Shown: one piece after another, positions 22,491 through 34,457 of the stretch
Layout: each line of letters opens with the position of its first letter
How positions within the stretch are numbered: the stretch's first letter is position 1
From: Haematococcus lacustris
Lineage: Eukaryota; Chlorophyta; Chlorophyceae; Chlamydomonadales; Haematococcaceae
NCBI GenBank assembly: GCA_030144725.1
Contig: JASKMD010000006.1
Coordinates: forward strand, 3,682,977 to 3,746,976
DNA length: 64,000 bases
Reading direction: 5' to 3'
Program-made: the position numbers and the translations under genes
Notes under the pieces: model-generated
Told to the model about the DNA's origin: nothing
Seen by the model: only the letters and a program-made list of their open reading frames with translations
Database searches by the model: none

Positions 22491-23445
22491 AAGAGTAGCC
22501 CGCTGTGCGTAGGTGTTGGCACCCTTGTCCTAAATGCATGGAAGCAACTGTAAGTCTCGTGTGTTGATGCGTTGGAGATGCACACTAGTCGTCAGTCCGA
22601 TACGTGGCTTACACAGTGGAAGGAGACACTCGGGACGGCCACCATGCCACGCAGTAACATGGGTGCTCTAGGCGGTCAAACCTAGCTTCAGTCAAACACT
22701 TCATCCCACGTGGCAGCTGCCAACAAGGTGGAGCCACCGAGCCTTGACCAACAACCAAGACTGGCAAAACCAATGCTTGCTAATGCGAACGCCATCATCA
22801 TTGCCAACTGTTTAAGAGCCCCACATCACTGTCTAGTCCAGCTCCTCCTTGTTGACGATGCCATCCAACAATCCGGCCCTGCTTGTAAGCAGGTCAGACG
22901 GCTTCAACTGCGCACAACAACAAGGGGTACACCACACATCACATCTTGCATGGGATGACTGTCCCAATGCAGTGGCCCCTCTTACTCCATGATGGTGATG
23001 GCTGACACCCCTCCTTGAGACATTGGGCTGCTTTGCCACCCTTTCCCTCCAAGGCCTTGGCGCCTCTAGCTCTGCCTGCCTGTCATGTCTCTAGTTTGCA
23101 TGCTCATCCATGGAACCCTTCACTCCAATGGATAGAGTCTGATGTCAGACGACACAGTGTGATGCAATGCATTTCAAGCCTGCAGTGCGCAGCAGTGTAT
23201 TTTTGTTCGCGCTGTATCTGGCGTTCGCTATGAAATGCCATGTTGTAGATGTCATTTTGCGCTATGAAACAGTCACTTTGTGAGGTGCAATACCGCACAT
23301 CGCGCTATGGAAATGACTTTTGCGTTATCTTGTACCTGAGCAGATCTGGTGTGCATGACCCACCACATATGTCATGTGTGCAGGACGCACAACATAGCCA
23401 CAACGGATGCGTGTGCACCTGTCATGACATGACTCCATGCAGCCA
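22491..23445. other. Intergenic stretch, no gene recognised
   Basis: Open frames at 22710-22958 (+) and 22833-23039 (-) show no family motif. 23150-23330 contains several GCGCTATG and GAAATG words, but no clear repeat boundaries. Nothing else is seen. Confidence 0.4.
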
Positions 23446-26400
23446 TCAGTGCTCTGCTGTGTGCAGGACGACAGTGCTGCACAGCCTGGCTACACAGCTG
23501 CTGTAGTATGTGCTCACCGCCTCGCTTGCCGCGATACGCATGCGCTGCTGGCGGCTCAGCTTCACGCCCGCTGCATCCTCGATCATCTTGAAGGCTTGGG
23601 CGTTGAACTGCACCTCCTCTGGGGCGATGTCATTGTAGACCTGGCAGCAGCAGGCCCCAGCCCACATGTGTCTGGCCTTTGCAGCTGCACATCAGGCGGC
23701 TCAGCAATGGCAGACTAGGAGCTTCAGATGTACTCCTGCTGGGAGGTGGGCAGGGTGTGTGGGCTCATCCTGCTCGCAGGGCTTACATGGTGCTGCCATC
23801 ACCCATGGCAGGACTTCCACACCCTCCTCAAATGCTACCGACCTGGTGATGTGTGACACACTGTCACACTGTGGTTGTGATGCAGCAGAAGACTGCATGG
23901 CCAATATAAACAATAGACGGGATGGACTGGAGGGGCAGGTGGGTCCCAGTGTACACTACGAGGCAAGTGTGACTACCAAGCAGATATGACTAGCAGGCAG
24001 CTGTGACTAGCAGGCAGCTGTGACTAGCAGGCAGCTGTGACTAGCAGGCAGGTGTGACTAGCAGGCAGGTGTGGCTAGCAGGCAGGTGTGGCTAGCAGGC
24101 AGGTGTGGCTAGCAGGCAGGTGTGGCTAGCAGGCAGGTGTGGCTAGCAGGCAGGTGTGACTACCAGGCAGGTGTGACTACCAGGCAGGTGTGGCTACCAG
24201 GCAGGTGTGACTACCAGGCAGGTGTGACTACCAGGCAGGGGTGACTACCAGGCAGGTATGACTACCAGACTGGTGGCCTAGCGGTGAACAACAACAACAA
24301 CAGTTTTAACCCTTTCCCAAGCTCACAGCCTGGATCCTTTCCCTAGGTCCCAGCCAATAGCTGAAGGTGATCACACTGCTGGCCAGGTGGGGGTGTGCTG
24401 GTGGGCCTGACCCTGTTCTTGTTGACCCAGCCCTCAATGGGACCGTTCCAGGCGCGGGCGCCGATGAAGAAGGGGTTGTGCAGCCGCTCCTCCATGTCAA
24501 AGTACCAGGGACCCAGGCCGTAGGAGCCTGCCCATCGCAAAAGACACAGGGTCAGGGGTGGATAAGTCATGAGCCAAACCATTACCAAGAACCCACTAGC
24601 GTTAAACCTCAACCCAGGTCCTGGGACCTTACGCCTAAGGCAAGACACAGGGTTGGGTGATAGACCAGAACTAAATGCCCTATGCTACAGATGCACCCTT
24701 TGCCACAAATACCATCAGCCAGAAAGGACAGCTTCAGTAACGCAGGGAAGCAGATGCATGCACGGCTTGCTAGCTGCTGCTGCTGCTCACAACGCTGCGG
24801 TTGCGGCTGATAACTTATACTGCTGTTGCGGGTGATATTTGAGGTGTCAATATAGGCGTCAATATTTTTCCATAACTCGGGTCAGTTTACCGAGGCCGCA
24901 AAGTGCTAGCAGCCAGATCCGCGTGTTCCCGCAAGTGAAGCGGAAGTCGCGAGTGTGTTGTTGCATGTATGGCTTGCACGTCGCAACTTGCAAGTCGCGA
25001 GTTATTCAAAAACAGCTTCCTTCCGCAACTGATGCAACCTCAACGTAGCCAATGCGACGCTACGCGATAGCTTAGCGAACACATTGCCAGGCTGGCATGT
25101 CTACTTATAAGTGCCAGGCTGGCATGTTGACTAGAAGCTACGTCTTTCGTCGTTTTTCAGGAGTAAGCCGCTTAGGAGAGGGATGAGGTTATAGGCTAGT
25201 TGGCGCAGTCGATATGTGTCGACCGGCAAAGCATAATGGTCGAGCGGCAAAGCATAATGGTCGAGCGGCAAAGCATAATGCTCGAGCGGCAAAGTGCACT
25301 TCTTGATAATTGTCGAGCGGCAATTGATAATTGTCGAGCGACAAAGTACGATTCTCGCAGTCAATGTCGGAGAGCGTCTATAGAGCGGCTGTGTTGAGAA
25401 GGGTTGGTGATAGTGTTGGTCAACGTGAGATATGGTGTTGGTCAACGGGGGAGGGGGGCGGTTACGGGATTGGGGAACCTCAAATATACTAGATAACCGC
25501 CTTGACCTCGCGCACTATGCGAACTAATGGTCTCGTCCTCGGCTCTGCTACCATACATCCCTCGGCTACGCCTCGGCATGTATGTCCGCGCCACCTCGGC
25601 CTCGGCCATTATTTTCGCATAATGCTCTCGGACCGCCAATTATCTACTACCTAAGGGTGCTGCTGCAGCTGTGGCTGTGGCTGGAGCTGCTGTGCTGCTG
25701 TGCTGCTGCGGCTGCTGAGGTTGTGTGGGTGCTGGCAATGCTTTGGCGCCTGGCAGTGCTGCTGCTGCTGCTGCTGCTGCTGCTGTAGGGTGCTTAGGTG
25801 GAGCACTGCACACTATGGTCCTGCCCCTGCTCTCTCACCGTAGTAAAAGTGCTTCATGCGCTCCTTGTCCCACTCCTCCACCTCGAGGCGGCGCAGCATG
25901 GCCGCTGTCAGCAGCCGCTTCTCGTCTTTGTAGTCATCTGTCACCAGGCCCTCGTCCACCTCCCTCACAGCGTCCTGCAGGTCCTGCTGGATCTGCACAC
26001 CACCCAGGCCACATGGAGCTGAGGGTGAGGCTCACTGGGCACCCCAGCTCCCTCCCCCTAGGTGGCCCTACCATAGGCCCACCCCAGCCCCCCATATGCC
26101 CATGTACCCATGCACCCATGTACCCATGCAAGCCACTATCCTTGTGCTGCTCGCAGTTTTCCTGCCGCCGCTGCTGCTGCTGCTGCTGCTGTTGGCTCTG
26201 ATTTGATCATGATGAGGCTGGTTGCCCAGCACCAGTATCCTCAAGCAGCCCTTGAACGCTTTAATTCAGGGAGAGGAGCATCACTGGGTGGTGAGGGAGG
26301 GGGTAGGGCCTGCTGCCTGCTGCCAGCATGCTGCCATCTGTAAGCTCCCTGTAGGCCACCTGCTAGATCATACCCCACTAACCCACACTTGTGGCTTCCT

Positions 26401-26983
26401 ACCTGGTCACATTTCACCTTCCTGCCTGGTCACACTTACCATACCTCACATACGCTCCCCTCCCACCATGTCCTCCCACCCACCCCCCTTCCCTGACCCC
26501 CACCCTGCCCACCCCCTCACCCACCTGCTGCTCGTAGTCATCGCCCAGCAAGTTGCGCATGTAGTAGTCATGGCCCTCAGACAGGGACATGCGGGCCAGG
26601 CGGTACTCCAGGCCTTTGGAGTCGGACACCACCCTGGCTGCCCTATGCAGCACCAGGGCCACCAGCAGGGGCCGGGCAGCATGGCGCAGCAGCTGGGTGC
26701 TCAGCTGCAGGGCGGCTTGCCCGACGTCCTCCACTCGCCACACCGTACGCTGCAAGCTGTAGCCCCGTAGCCGGGCCTGAGGGCAAGGGCAGGGGCAGGG
26801 GCAGGGGTGGGGAGGCATGTGAGGGTCAGGGCTTGGGAGGCAGGGGAGGGTCAGGGCCAGCATCAGGGTCAGAGGCAGGGCTGCGGACCAGCAGCTGCAG
26901 TTGACTCCTCTGACTGGCTTATTGGTCTGGCTGGCTCTGCCCTCTGCCCTCTGGCTGGCTGGCTCCTCCTCCTGGCTGGCCCC

Positions 26984-27016
<33 letters not shown>

Positions 27017-27733
27017 CCCCTGGCTGGCTGGCTCCTCCTCCTGGCTGGCTGGCATTGAATTCCTCTGGCCTGCCGCTGCATTGAGTCCCTGAAGGCTGCA
27101 GCGCCGCACACTGTGGGCCTGCTTCCGTCAGGCGCCCCTGCACTGCAGCGTCTGCCGCCTTCTGCCCCGACAAGCACCTGGCTTGGGTCATGCCAGGGGT
27201 GATGTAGCCCTACAACTGCTCTGCTGCCAGGGTGGAAACTCCCGTAGCTGTGAAGGTATTGGTGAGAAGTCTGGGAAGCCTCAGTGACTGGGAAGCTTTG
27301 GCATGGCATGGCAGGAAATGGCACGGCTACTGAGACCACTGAAGCAGTGCTATGGCCGCTAGTAAGCCTTGGCATGGCTATCGTGGACTTGGCTGGTCGA
27401 CACTGGGTGCCATCTGCTGCTGCCTGCTACTGCTACCATTTGTGGTAAAAACTATGCTACCTATTATGATGAGTGGACTCCTGCGTCTGCTGGGCTGTGG
27501 CACTGTCAGCCGGACTGTGTCAGCTGGACTGTGTCAGCTGGACTGAGTCAGCTGGACTGTGTCACTGCAGCGTGTGGCCTGGACTCCTGACTGCCCACCC
27601 CGGTGTTGACCCAGGCCTGACCTGGCGCACTAGACCGCGAGCCGCCTGCAGCCCAGCAGCCAGCAGGGAGCGCAAGCGCACCACAGGGCCGGGCCCACGC
27701 TGCTGGGGCGCAGAGGCCGGGCTGCCTGCTGGC

Positions 27734-27765
<32 letters not shown>

Positions 27766-28643
27766 AGGCACCCCTGCGCGCAATGAGGGGGGCCAGGACA
27801 GCGGAGTGCATGTCTAGCCCAGCACACAACATGGCGTGGCGTGAACTAAGCAGGGCGGCTTGCGGCCAAGCAGCCTGACGTGCGGGTGGCCTGACCCCAC
27901 CCTGCCCGTACGCTTTTGGCCCCCTCCCCTTGCCCCAGCCGCCTGGTCAAGCAGGCTGACGGCTTGAAGCTCCTAAGCGCTACGGTGGTGGGGTGAGCCA
28001 TCACCTTGAACCATGATGAGGGGGCGGTCTGACCCTGACACAGCACCAGGGGTCAGCATGGACACAATGCCCCAATCCCAGCACTCCTTCCACCCCTCAG
28101 CCATCAGGTTCAACACCCAGCTGCGACCCTGGCTTGTCTGCACTGAGACCCTCAGGCCCCAGCCCCTGCCCCTTGGCCTCACCCCGCCCCACCTGCCTGC
28201 TCCCTGCCCCTGGCCCCGTCCCAGGCCCCCGCCCCACCCGCCTGCCACCGCGTCCACATACACCGGCAGCAGGGCTAGGAGGTCCTCCGGGTGCACTGCC
28301 ACAAGCTCCGCATCCTCAGGCACCAGCGCCCCCAGCGCCTCCACCAGCTCCGCATCACCCTCCTCGCTCACAGCCCCCGTGTAGCCCCCGCCCTCCTCAT
28401 CCAGCCCCAGGCGCTGGTTCAGGGCGCTTGCCCTCTGGCCCAGCACTTCGTCAGTGAAGCCCAGGGCGCCGTGCTCATCCAGGCCTACCTTGTCAGTGAA
28501 CAGGTCTGGCAGCATGCGCTGGGCGGTCTGCAGAGGGGACAGCGGCGGCAGGGTGAGACAGGGCAGTGGTGACAGGCCACGCCACCACCGCCGCCGCCGC
28601 AGCAGCAGCAGCAGCAGCAGCACTGGCAGCTGCAGCAGCAGCA

Positions 28644-28676
<33 letters not shown>

Positions 28677-29936
28677 CTGGCAGCGGCAGCAGTGGTGCTG
28701 GCAGCAGCAGGAACGGTGAGGACGGTGACAACAGCAGCAGGAGGGCATGACGCAGCAGCAGGGGCGGGCGGGTGCGGGTGTGAAGTTGTTGGACCACCAC
28801 TTCCAGGTGGCAGCTGCAGCCCCAGCCAACACGGCATGTGGGCTGCTGGCAGCTAGTGCCCTAGTGGGGAATGCATCAGCAACTAAGCCAGCTGCAGTCA
28901 GGACAGTCAGGGTAGCTGCTGGTACGCAGGCAGGCAAGGCAGGCGGGCGGGCGGGTGGTGGCGTGGCCTGTCACCACTGCCCTGTCTTAACCTGAACCTA
29001 CTGCAGGTGGGACTCACCAGCGCCCCCAGCAGGTCAAACACATAGCTGGCAGTCTGGACCCCCTGCAGCTGACCCTCAGCTCCCTTGGCGGCAGGACCGA
29101 CCACCAGGCACAAGGGAGAGTCCACGTCCCCATCCTGCGGGGTCAGCGGCCAGCGCCAGGCCAGGCTGCAGGTACGCAGGCCAGAGCCGTCCCTGGGTAA
29201 CAGCCTGTTGTGGGGCTGGTGGCGTCAGGGTCAGTTTCTAGGGTCAGGGTCAGGGTCAGGGTCAGGGTCAGGGTCAGGGTCAGGGTCAGGGTCAGGTCAG
29301 GGTCGGGCTGCCACATTCCATTCCCTGCCATGTCTGAGAGCCAGCTGCAGCAGCTGAGGAAGCTACTGCGGGTGCAGTAGGTGCTGCAAGTATCCTGTTC
29401 TGGGTGTTTTGCTCATCCTGGGCTGAGAGCTGGCCTGGCTGTGGGAGAGATGAAGTGTTCAGACAGTGAAGGAGTGTTGAGACAGTGACTGCACGCTACA
29501 GCGGCCTGCAGACCTTGTAAGCGGTGCGCAGGTTCAGCAACTCCACATGGCTGTAGTCTGAGAAACCAACCAGCTTCAACAGTACTTCCCGAATGAGACT
29601 AGCAAATGCGCTCAACGCATCACCCAATACGCTGTTCTCTTCGGCAGCGAGTGCCTGGCAGATGAGGGAGCCAGGCAACATTAAGGCAAAGCCAACCTTG
29701 CTCGCTGCTCTCCCCTGGACGCTTGCTGTTAACTCCACACCTCGACCAATGCTTCTGGGTCGTAATGCAGCACCACTGCCACCGTGGAATCGGCCTCCGC
29801 CATATCCAGCGAACCTAGCGGCGGCGAAGTGCGATCGTAACGTCAATCCCGCATCGATCAGCCCAAAGCTGGAGCGGCTACTGGTCGCCCAGACTTGTAT
29901 AAGCAATCGCATTGCCTTCGTTTGTTCTAGCGTCAC
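23446..29936 (-). CDS. Unrecognised multi-exon gene, possibly organelle-targeted
   Basis: Minus-strand coding segments lie in order: 29515-29936, 28995-29130, about 28245-28530, 26525-26765, 25835-25992, 24400-24535 and 23490-23645. They carry, in turn, an Arg/Ser-rich N-terminus then LSAFASLIREVLLKLVGFSD; SPLCLVVGPAAKG and ASYVFDLLGAL; RMLPDLFTDKVGLDEHGALG; GLEYRLARMSLSEGHDYYMR; RRLEVEEWDKERMKHFYYG; GLGPWYFDMEERLHNPFFIG; and PEEVQFNAQAFKMIEDAAG. The basic, Ser/Arg-rich start would fit a mitochondrial or plastid transit peptide. The acidic middle and aromatic C-terminal part look like a conserved globular protein, but I cannot name the family. Exon edges are approximate. Large introns hold a 17-bp minisatellite, a family C repeat and CAG arrays. 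It may be more than one gene. Confidence 0.5.
23958..24268 (+). repeat. 17-bp minisatellite
   Basis: About 18 tandem copies of GTGTGGCTAGCAGGCAG and its variants (TGTGACTAGCAGGCAG, GTGTGACTACCAGGCAG). Variant units are clustered in blocks, which suggests local amplification. It lies in an intron of the minus-strand gene. Confidence 0.95.
24835..25650 (+). repeat. Interspersed repeat family C, copy 1
   Basis: Shares its whole length with 37241-38013 and 57535-58224. It starts ATATTTGAGGTGTCAATATA and ends GCCAATTATCTACTAC. The centre has four or more near-tandem GTCGAGCGGCAAAGCATAAT units. Near the end is an imperfect hairpin, CATACATCCCTCGGC with GCCTCGGCATGTATG. There is no ORF and no terminal inverted repeat that I can see, so the class is unknown. 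Confidence 0.85.
26937..27052 (+). repeat. (CTGG)n tetranucleotide tract
   Basis: CTGGCTGG runs interrupted by CTCCTCCTC and CCCC blocks, in an intron of the minus-strand gene. Confidence 0.85.
28596..28735 (+). repeat. CAG/GCAGCA trinucleotide tract
   Basis: Interrupted CAG repeats with ACTGGCAG interruptions. Similar short CAG/CTG tracts occur at 10555-10620, 12650-12712, 25755-25787, 26166-26190, 53428-53500 and 62805-62935. Confidence 0.9.
29240..29302 (+). repeat. (GGTCAG)n hexanucleotide tract
   Basis: About ten tandem AGGGTC units. It resembles a telomeric word in composition only; green-algal telomeres use TTTTAGGG or TTAGGG types. Confidence 0.92.
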
Positions 29937-30560
29937 TCCTTTCCTCCTGTACCCGGCACACTGGGCATTATTTGAGATGCGCTGATATGAGGACTATGCA
30001 AAGCTGAATGTCACGGCTACCATGTTTGGGTCACCGTAGTGGCTGCAAGAGCGAGGTCCACGCATACTATCAGAGTGGTAGGCTGCGCTTGCTGTCCTGC
30101 CCGGAACCCTGCAATGAGCTGCTCCGCCCTGACACTTGACAGCTGAGCTCGGGTGCCTTTGTGGAGCAGTCATCAGGCAAGGACTAAGCCATGCGTGGAA
30201 TCGCCCTACCAGCTACCTATCTAGCCAACCTAGCCTAGGGACGGTGACGGCAGCAGTGGCCCATCTATCAGCCCAGCGGGCAACAAGCACCAATGCGAAG
30301 GCAGAACCAGAACCCCTCATACGGGGTGGTGTTCTGTTTGTGCAATAGTACGCTGCCACAGCGCTGTCACATGCACCAGGTGGTGTTGATTGGCCCCACA
30401 GCCATTGTGGGTGACATCAGCGTGCTGGCAGCCCTACGCAAGCGCACCGCAAGCGATCAGGCAGCCACGGCGGTGCAGGCGTACACTAGTGCCTGACCCC
30501 TATGACAATAGTTGGCATGACAAACATGCATGACAAACATGTGCAAGAGGGGCCCCTCAC
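29937..30560. other. Intergenic stretch
   Basis: No firm gene. An open plus-strand stretch at 30379-30498 encodes VVLIGPTAIVGDISVLAALR after a TGCACCAG that could be an acceptor. No family is recognised and it may be chance. Confidence 0.35.
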
Positions 30561-30561
30561 A

Positions 30562-31460
30562 CTACTGTGCCACAGGCACCTGCTGCTGGGCCTTGGTTGC
30601 ACGGTCTTGCAGCTGCATGTGACCCAGCAGGAGATACTCCTTGCCCTTGGCGGGCAGCTCAGGTAGGCTCAGTGCCACCAGCACAACCCCAGCGGGCAAG
30701 TGTCTATGTGCAAGTATGTTGCCACACTGTGTTGCCACACAGGGCATGGGCGCCTTCCACCAACACTGTTGCCTGACCCTCAGGCTTCAGCGGGCGCCAC
30801 TGGCGCTCCCCTATGCAATTAGGCGCTGCAATGTAGTCCCTGTCTACCTACCGACCGGCCTGCGATGCTGAGCCACTGGGCTTGCCCTCAGCCTGCCCCA
30901 GGCTTGCCCTCAGCCTGCCCCAGGCTTGCCCTCAGCCTGCCCCAGGCTTGCCCTAGGCTTGCACCAGGCTTGCCCTAGGCTTGCCCCAGGCTTGCCCCAG
31001 GCTTGCCCCAGGCTTGCCCCAGGCTTGCCCTAGGCTTGCCCCAGGCTTGCCCTAGGCTTGCCCCAGGCTTGCCCTAGGCTTGCCCTAGGCTTGCCCCAGG
31101 CTTGCCCTAGGCATGCCCTAGGCTTGCCCCAGGCTTGCCCTCAGCCTGGCCTTTGCCCTTGTTGGGCTGGGTGGGCATGTCTGCCTGCTCAGCCTCGGTG
31201 TGCTTTGTGCGCTGGGCCCTGCCTGTGAGGCTGCTGCCTGTGTGGCTGCCAGGTTGCGTGGGGGCTGCATGGACGTGAGCTGACCCGGCTGGTGCTCAAG
31301 TCATCCACCAACACCACCCTGTCCCACCGCCGATCAGTACCCATGGCCTCACACACCACTCTTTGCAGCAGGCGCACAGCACCACACTGCACCCCAGCCA
31401 CTCACGGTGCCGATGCCAGCTGCCCTGAAGAAGCTCACCAGCTGTTTCACACAGCGATAG
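30562..31460 (-). CDS. Possible minus-strand gene fragment, unrecognised
   Basis: A minus segment at about 31290-31460 reads continuously and includes AVRLLQRVVCEAMGTDRRWD followed by RVVLVDDLSTS. The hydrophobic-DD-STS pattern recalls the PRPP loop of phosphoribosyltransferases, but that is weak. A second segment ends at 30562 with LPELPAKGKEYLLLGHMQLQ. Splice connections were not resolved, and a minisatellite separates the two. Low confidence. Confidence 0.25.
30884..31145 (+). repeat. 11-bp minisatellite
   Basis: More than 20 tandem units of AGGCTTGCCCC, with AGGCTTGCCCT as a variant, beginning with longer CTCAGCCTGCCCC units. Confidence 0.95.
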
Positions 31461-31469
31461 CGCTCCTAG

Positions 31470-32005
31470 GATAACCCTAGCTCCTCAAGCTCCTCCAGCT
31501 GCAGTCATGCACGTTGTGACTTTCACAATTCATAGATCTGTAAGGGTTGAAGGCCGGCCGTCGCTCCCTCTGCAGAGTTGCTAGTTTACAGCTTCATGTG
31601 CGTGGTGCAGACGGGGTGCAGGGTACCGGCTGTGAAGCCTACCTCGCTGCCTTGCCATAATGCCTACTCGGGGGACAATACATATCGTGTTGAGTCCCAT
31701 CATTGTGCGTGGCAACAACAGCGCCAACTGCATCCTCGCTCATCTTGACGGCCTCATCCACGCGATGCTGGTTTCACAGCAGCTGGCTAGGCTCAGGGTG
31801 CGAGGCCCAACCACAAGGTTGACGGGTCACGTGCGCTGGAACCAGTGCCACCAGCGCAGCTGACCTTCATGTTACCTGTGAGTGCCAAACTTTATTTTGG
31901 TGTGTAAGGGCGGCCTGTACTTGGTGCAGTGGGCTGACATGCCTAGCGGCACCCCCTCCACGCACACACCTCCTCGGGCAGGCCGCCACTGTTCATGGGC
32001 TGCCA
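31470..32005. other. Intergenic stretch before the GC microsatellite
   Basis: No recognisable gene or repeat. Short open frames have no family signature. Confidence 0.45.
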
Positions 32006-33105
<1,100 letters not shown>

Positions 33106-33711
33106 CCCGCTGGGAGGGGGCTGGGAGTGTGCTGGGAGGGGGTGGGAGGGGGGATGGAGGGCGAAGCTGGGGCTGGGAGCAAGGGGTGCAAGGGGGCAGG
33201 GTCTAGGCCGTCCTAGTGGGCTAGTAATATTTGCAAGGCAAAGGCAGGTCGAGCCAAAGTCATTTCCGGCTGGCCTGATTGATGAACTGCCGTGTTTTCT
33301 TAGCATACAACATGCCGGTTTGTGCAAGGGGGCCCCTTATTCTGTATGGCTGTCTAGAAAGAAATGCACCTCGCTGCGATGTCGCGTGTCAACTCGCCCA
33401 ACGACGGTCCTCCGACACCGCCTAAAATGTGATTGTACTTCCGGCTCGATAGTAGGCGCAGTTAACACACTGATGTCGCTACTTTCTGATCTGAGTCACA
33501 ACGAACAGCTACGCAGCCTGTGGCTCGGAACGGGAATGAGTGCGTCGGTTGGGCGAGAATGATTCAAAGTTCAAAAATTGCTCTAACCGAACACCCGGAA
33601 GCTGTGTGAACCTAACACCTCAACAGACAACTGCCGCTCAAGGGCCAGGCGCAAGGGTCCCCACAGCCCTCGTGCTGCTCCAGAACAAGCAAGGTTTTTT
33701 TAATGTTTCCA
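33106..33711. promoter_or_regulatory. Upstream region of ankyrin-kinase copy 1
   Basis: No upstream coding exon seen. Around 33640-33695 the sequence GGGTCCCCACAGCCCTC and its neighbours match the region just upstream of copy 2 (52640-52690), so the 5' leader was duplicated with the gene. No TATA box is assigned. Confidence 0.4.
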
Positions 33712-34423
33712 ATGTTTTGCTTCAGGGGCACAAATCGTGCCATCTTAAAAGCCATCGAAGATGGAAGCCTCACGGATTTGCAGCTCGCGTTGGAGGTCCG
33801 CGCATCTTGCAGTTTCCCACTCGGGGGGCTCCAATGCTGACCTTGTTTTTCCTGCCTTGGTCACCTCGCACGGTCCAGGGCGGCGCTGCTAGGCTGAACG
33901 AGGGCAACAGCGACGGGGAGACGCCCCTGCACATAGCGGCCGGGCACCCCACTCACCCTGACAGCGTATGTGCAGCGATGGTCAGGGAGCTGCTGGAGCG
34001 ATTGGCCGACCCATCGCAGCAAGACAATGTGCGTGAGTGTGGAGGGGAGGAGTGCCTGCCTGCGGCAGGGATGGAATGGATGCCCGGGACAGAGTGGTGG
34101 TGGTTGATCACTTTACAATCGGCTCATGACAAGCTCATGACGGCAGAGAGATGTTGTGCGTGTGGGTGCGGCATGAAGGGCTGCCTGTAGCTAAGGCTCA
34201 GCTGGTAGTGCAACTAGTGGAGAGGAGGGGAGGGGGAGGGGTCCAGGATCTTAGGCTGTGAGACAGGTGCCTGGCCTGCACTTGCACTGCCTGCTCGCCC
34301 TGCGCCCCCTGCTGCCCTGGCACCTGCCCACATGCCTGACCTGGTGGTGACGGTAATAACGTATCCATTGCATCAACTGTCTCGCAGCTGCCACTTCAGT
34401 GCATTCTTCAATAGGGCTGTGGT

Positions 34424-34457
<34 letters not shown>

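Noticed and set aside
23958..24268. CRISPR-like array
   Set aside because: Units are contiguous 17-mers without unique spacers, in a eukaryotic intron; it is a minisatellite.
29240..29302. Interstitial telomere repeat
   Set aside because: The unit is AGGGTC, not TTTTAGGG or TTAGGG, and only about ten copies exist.
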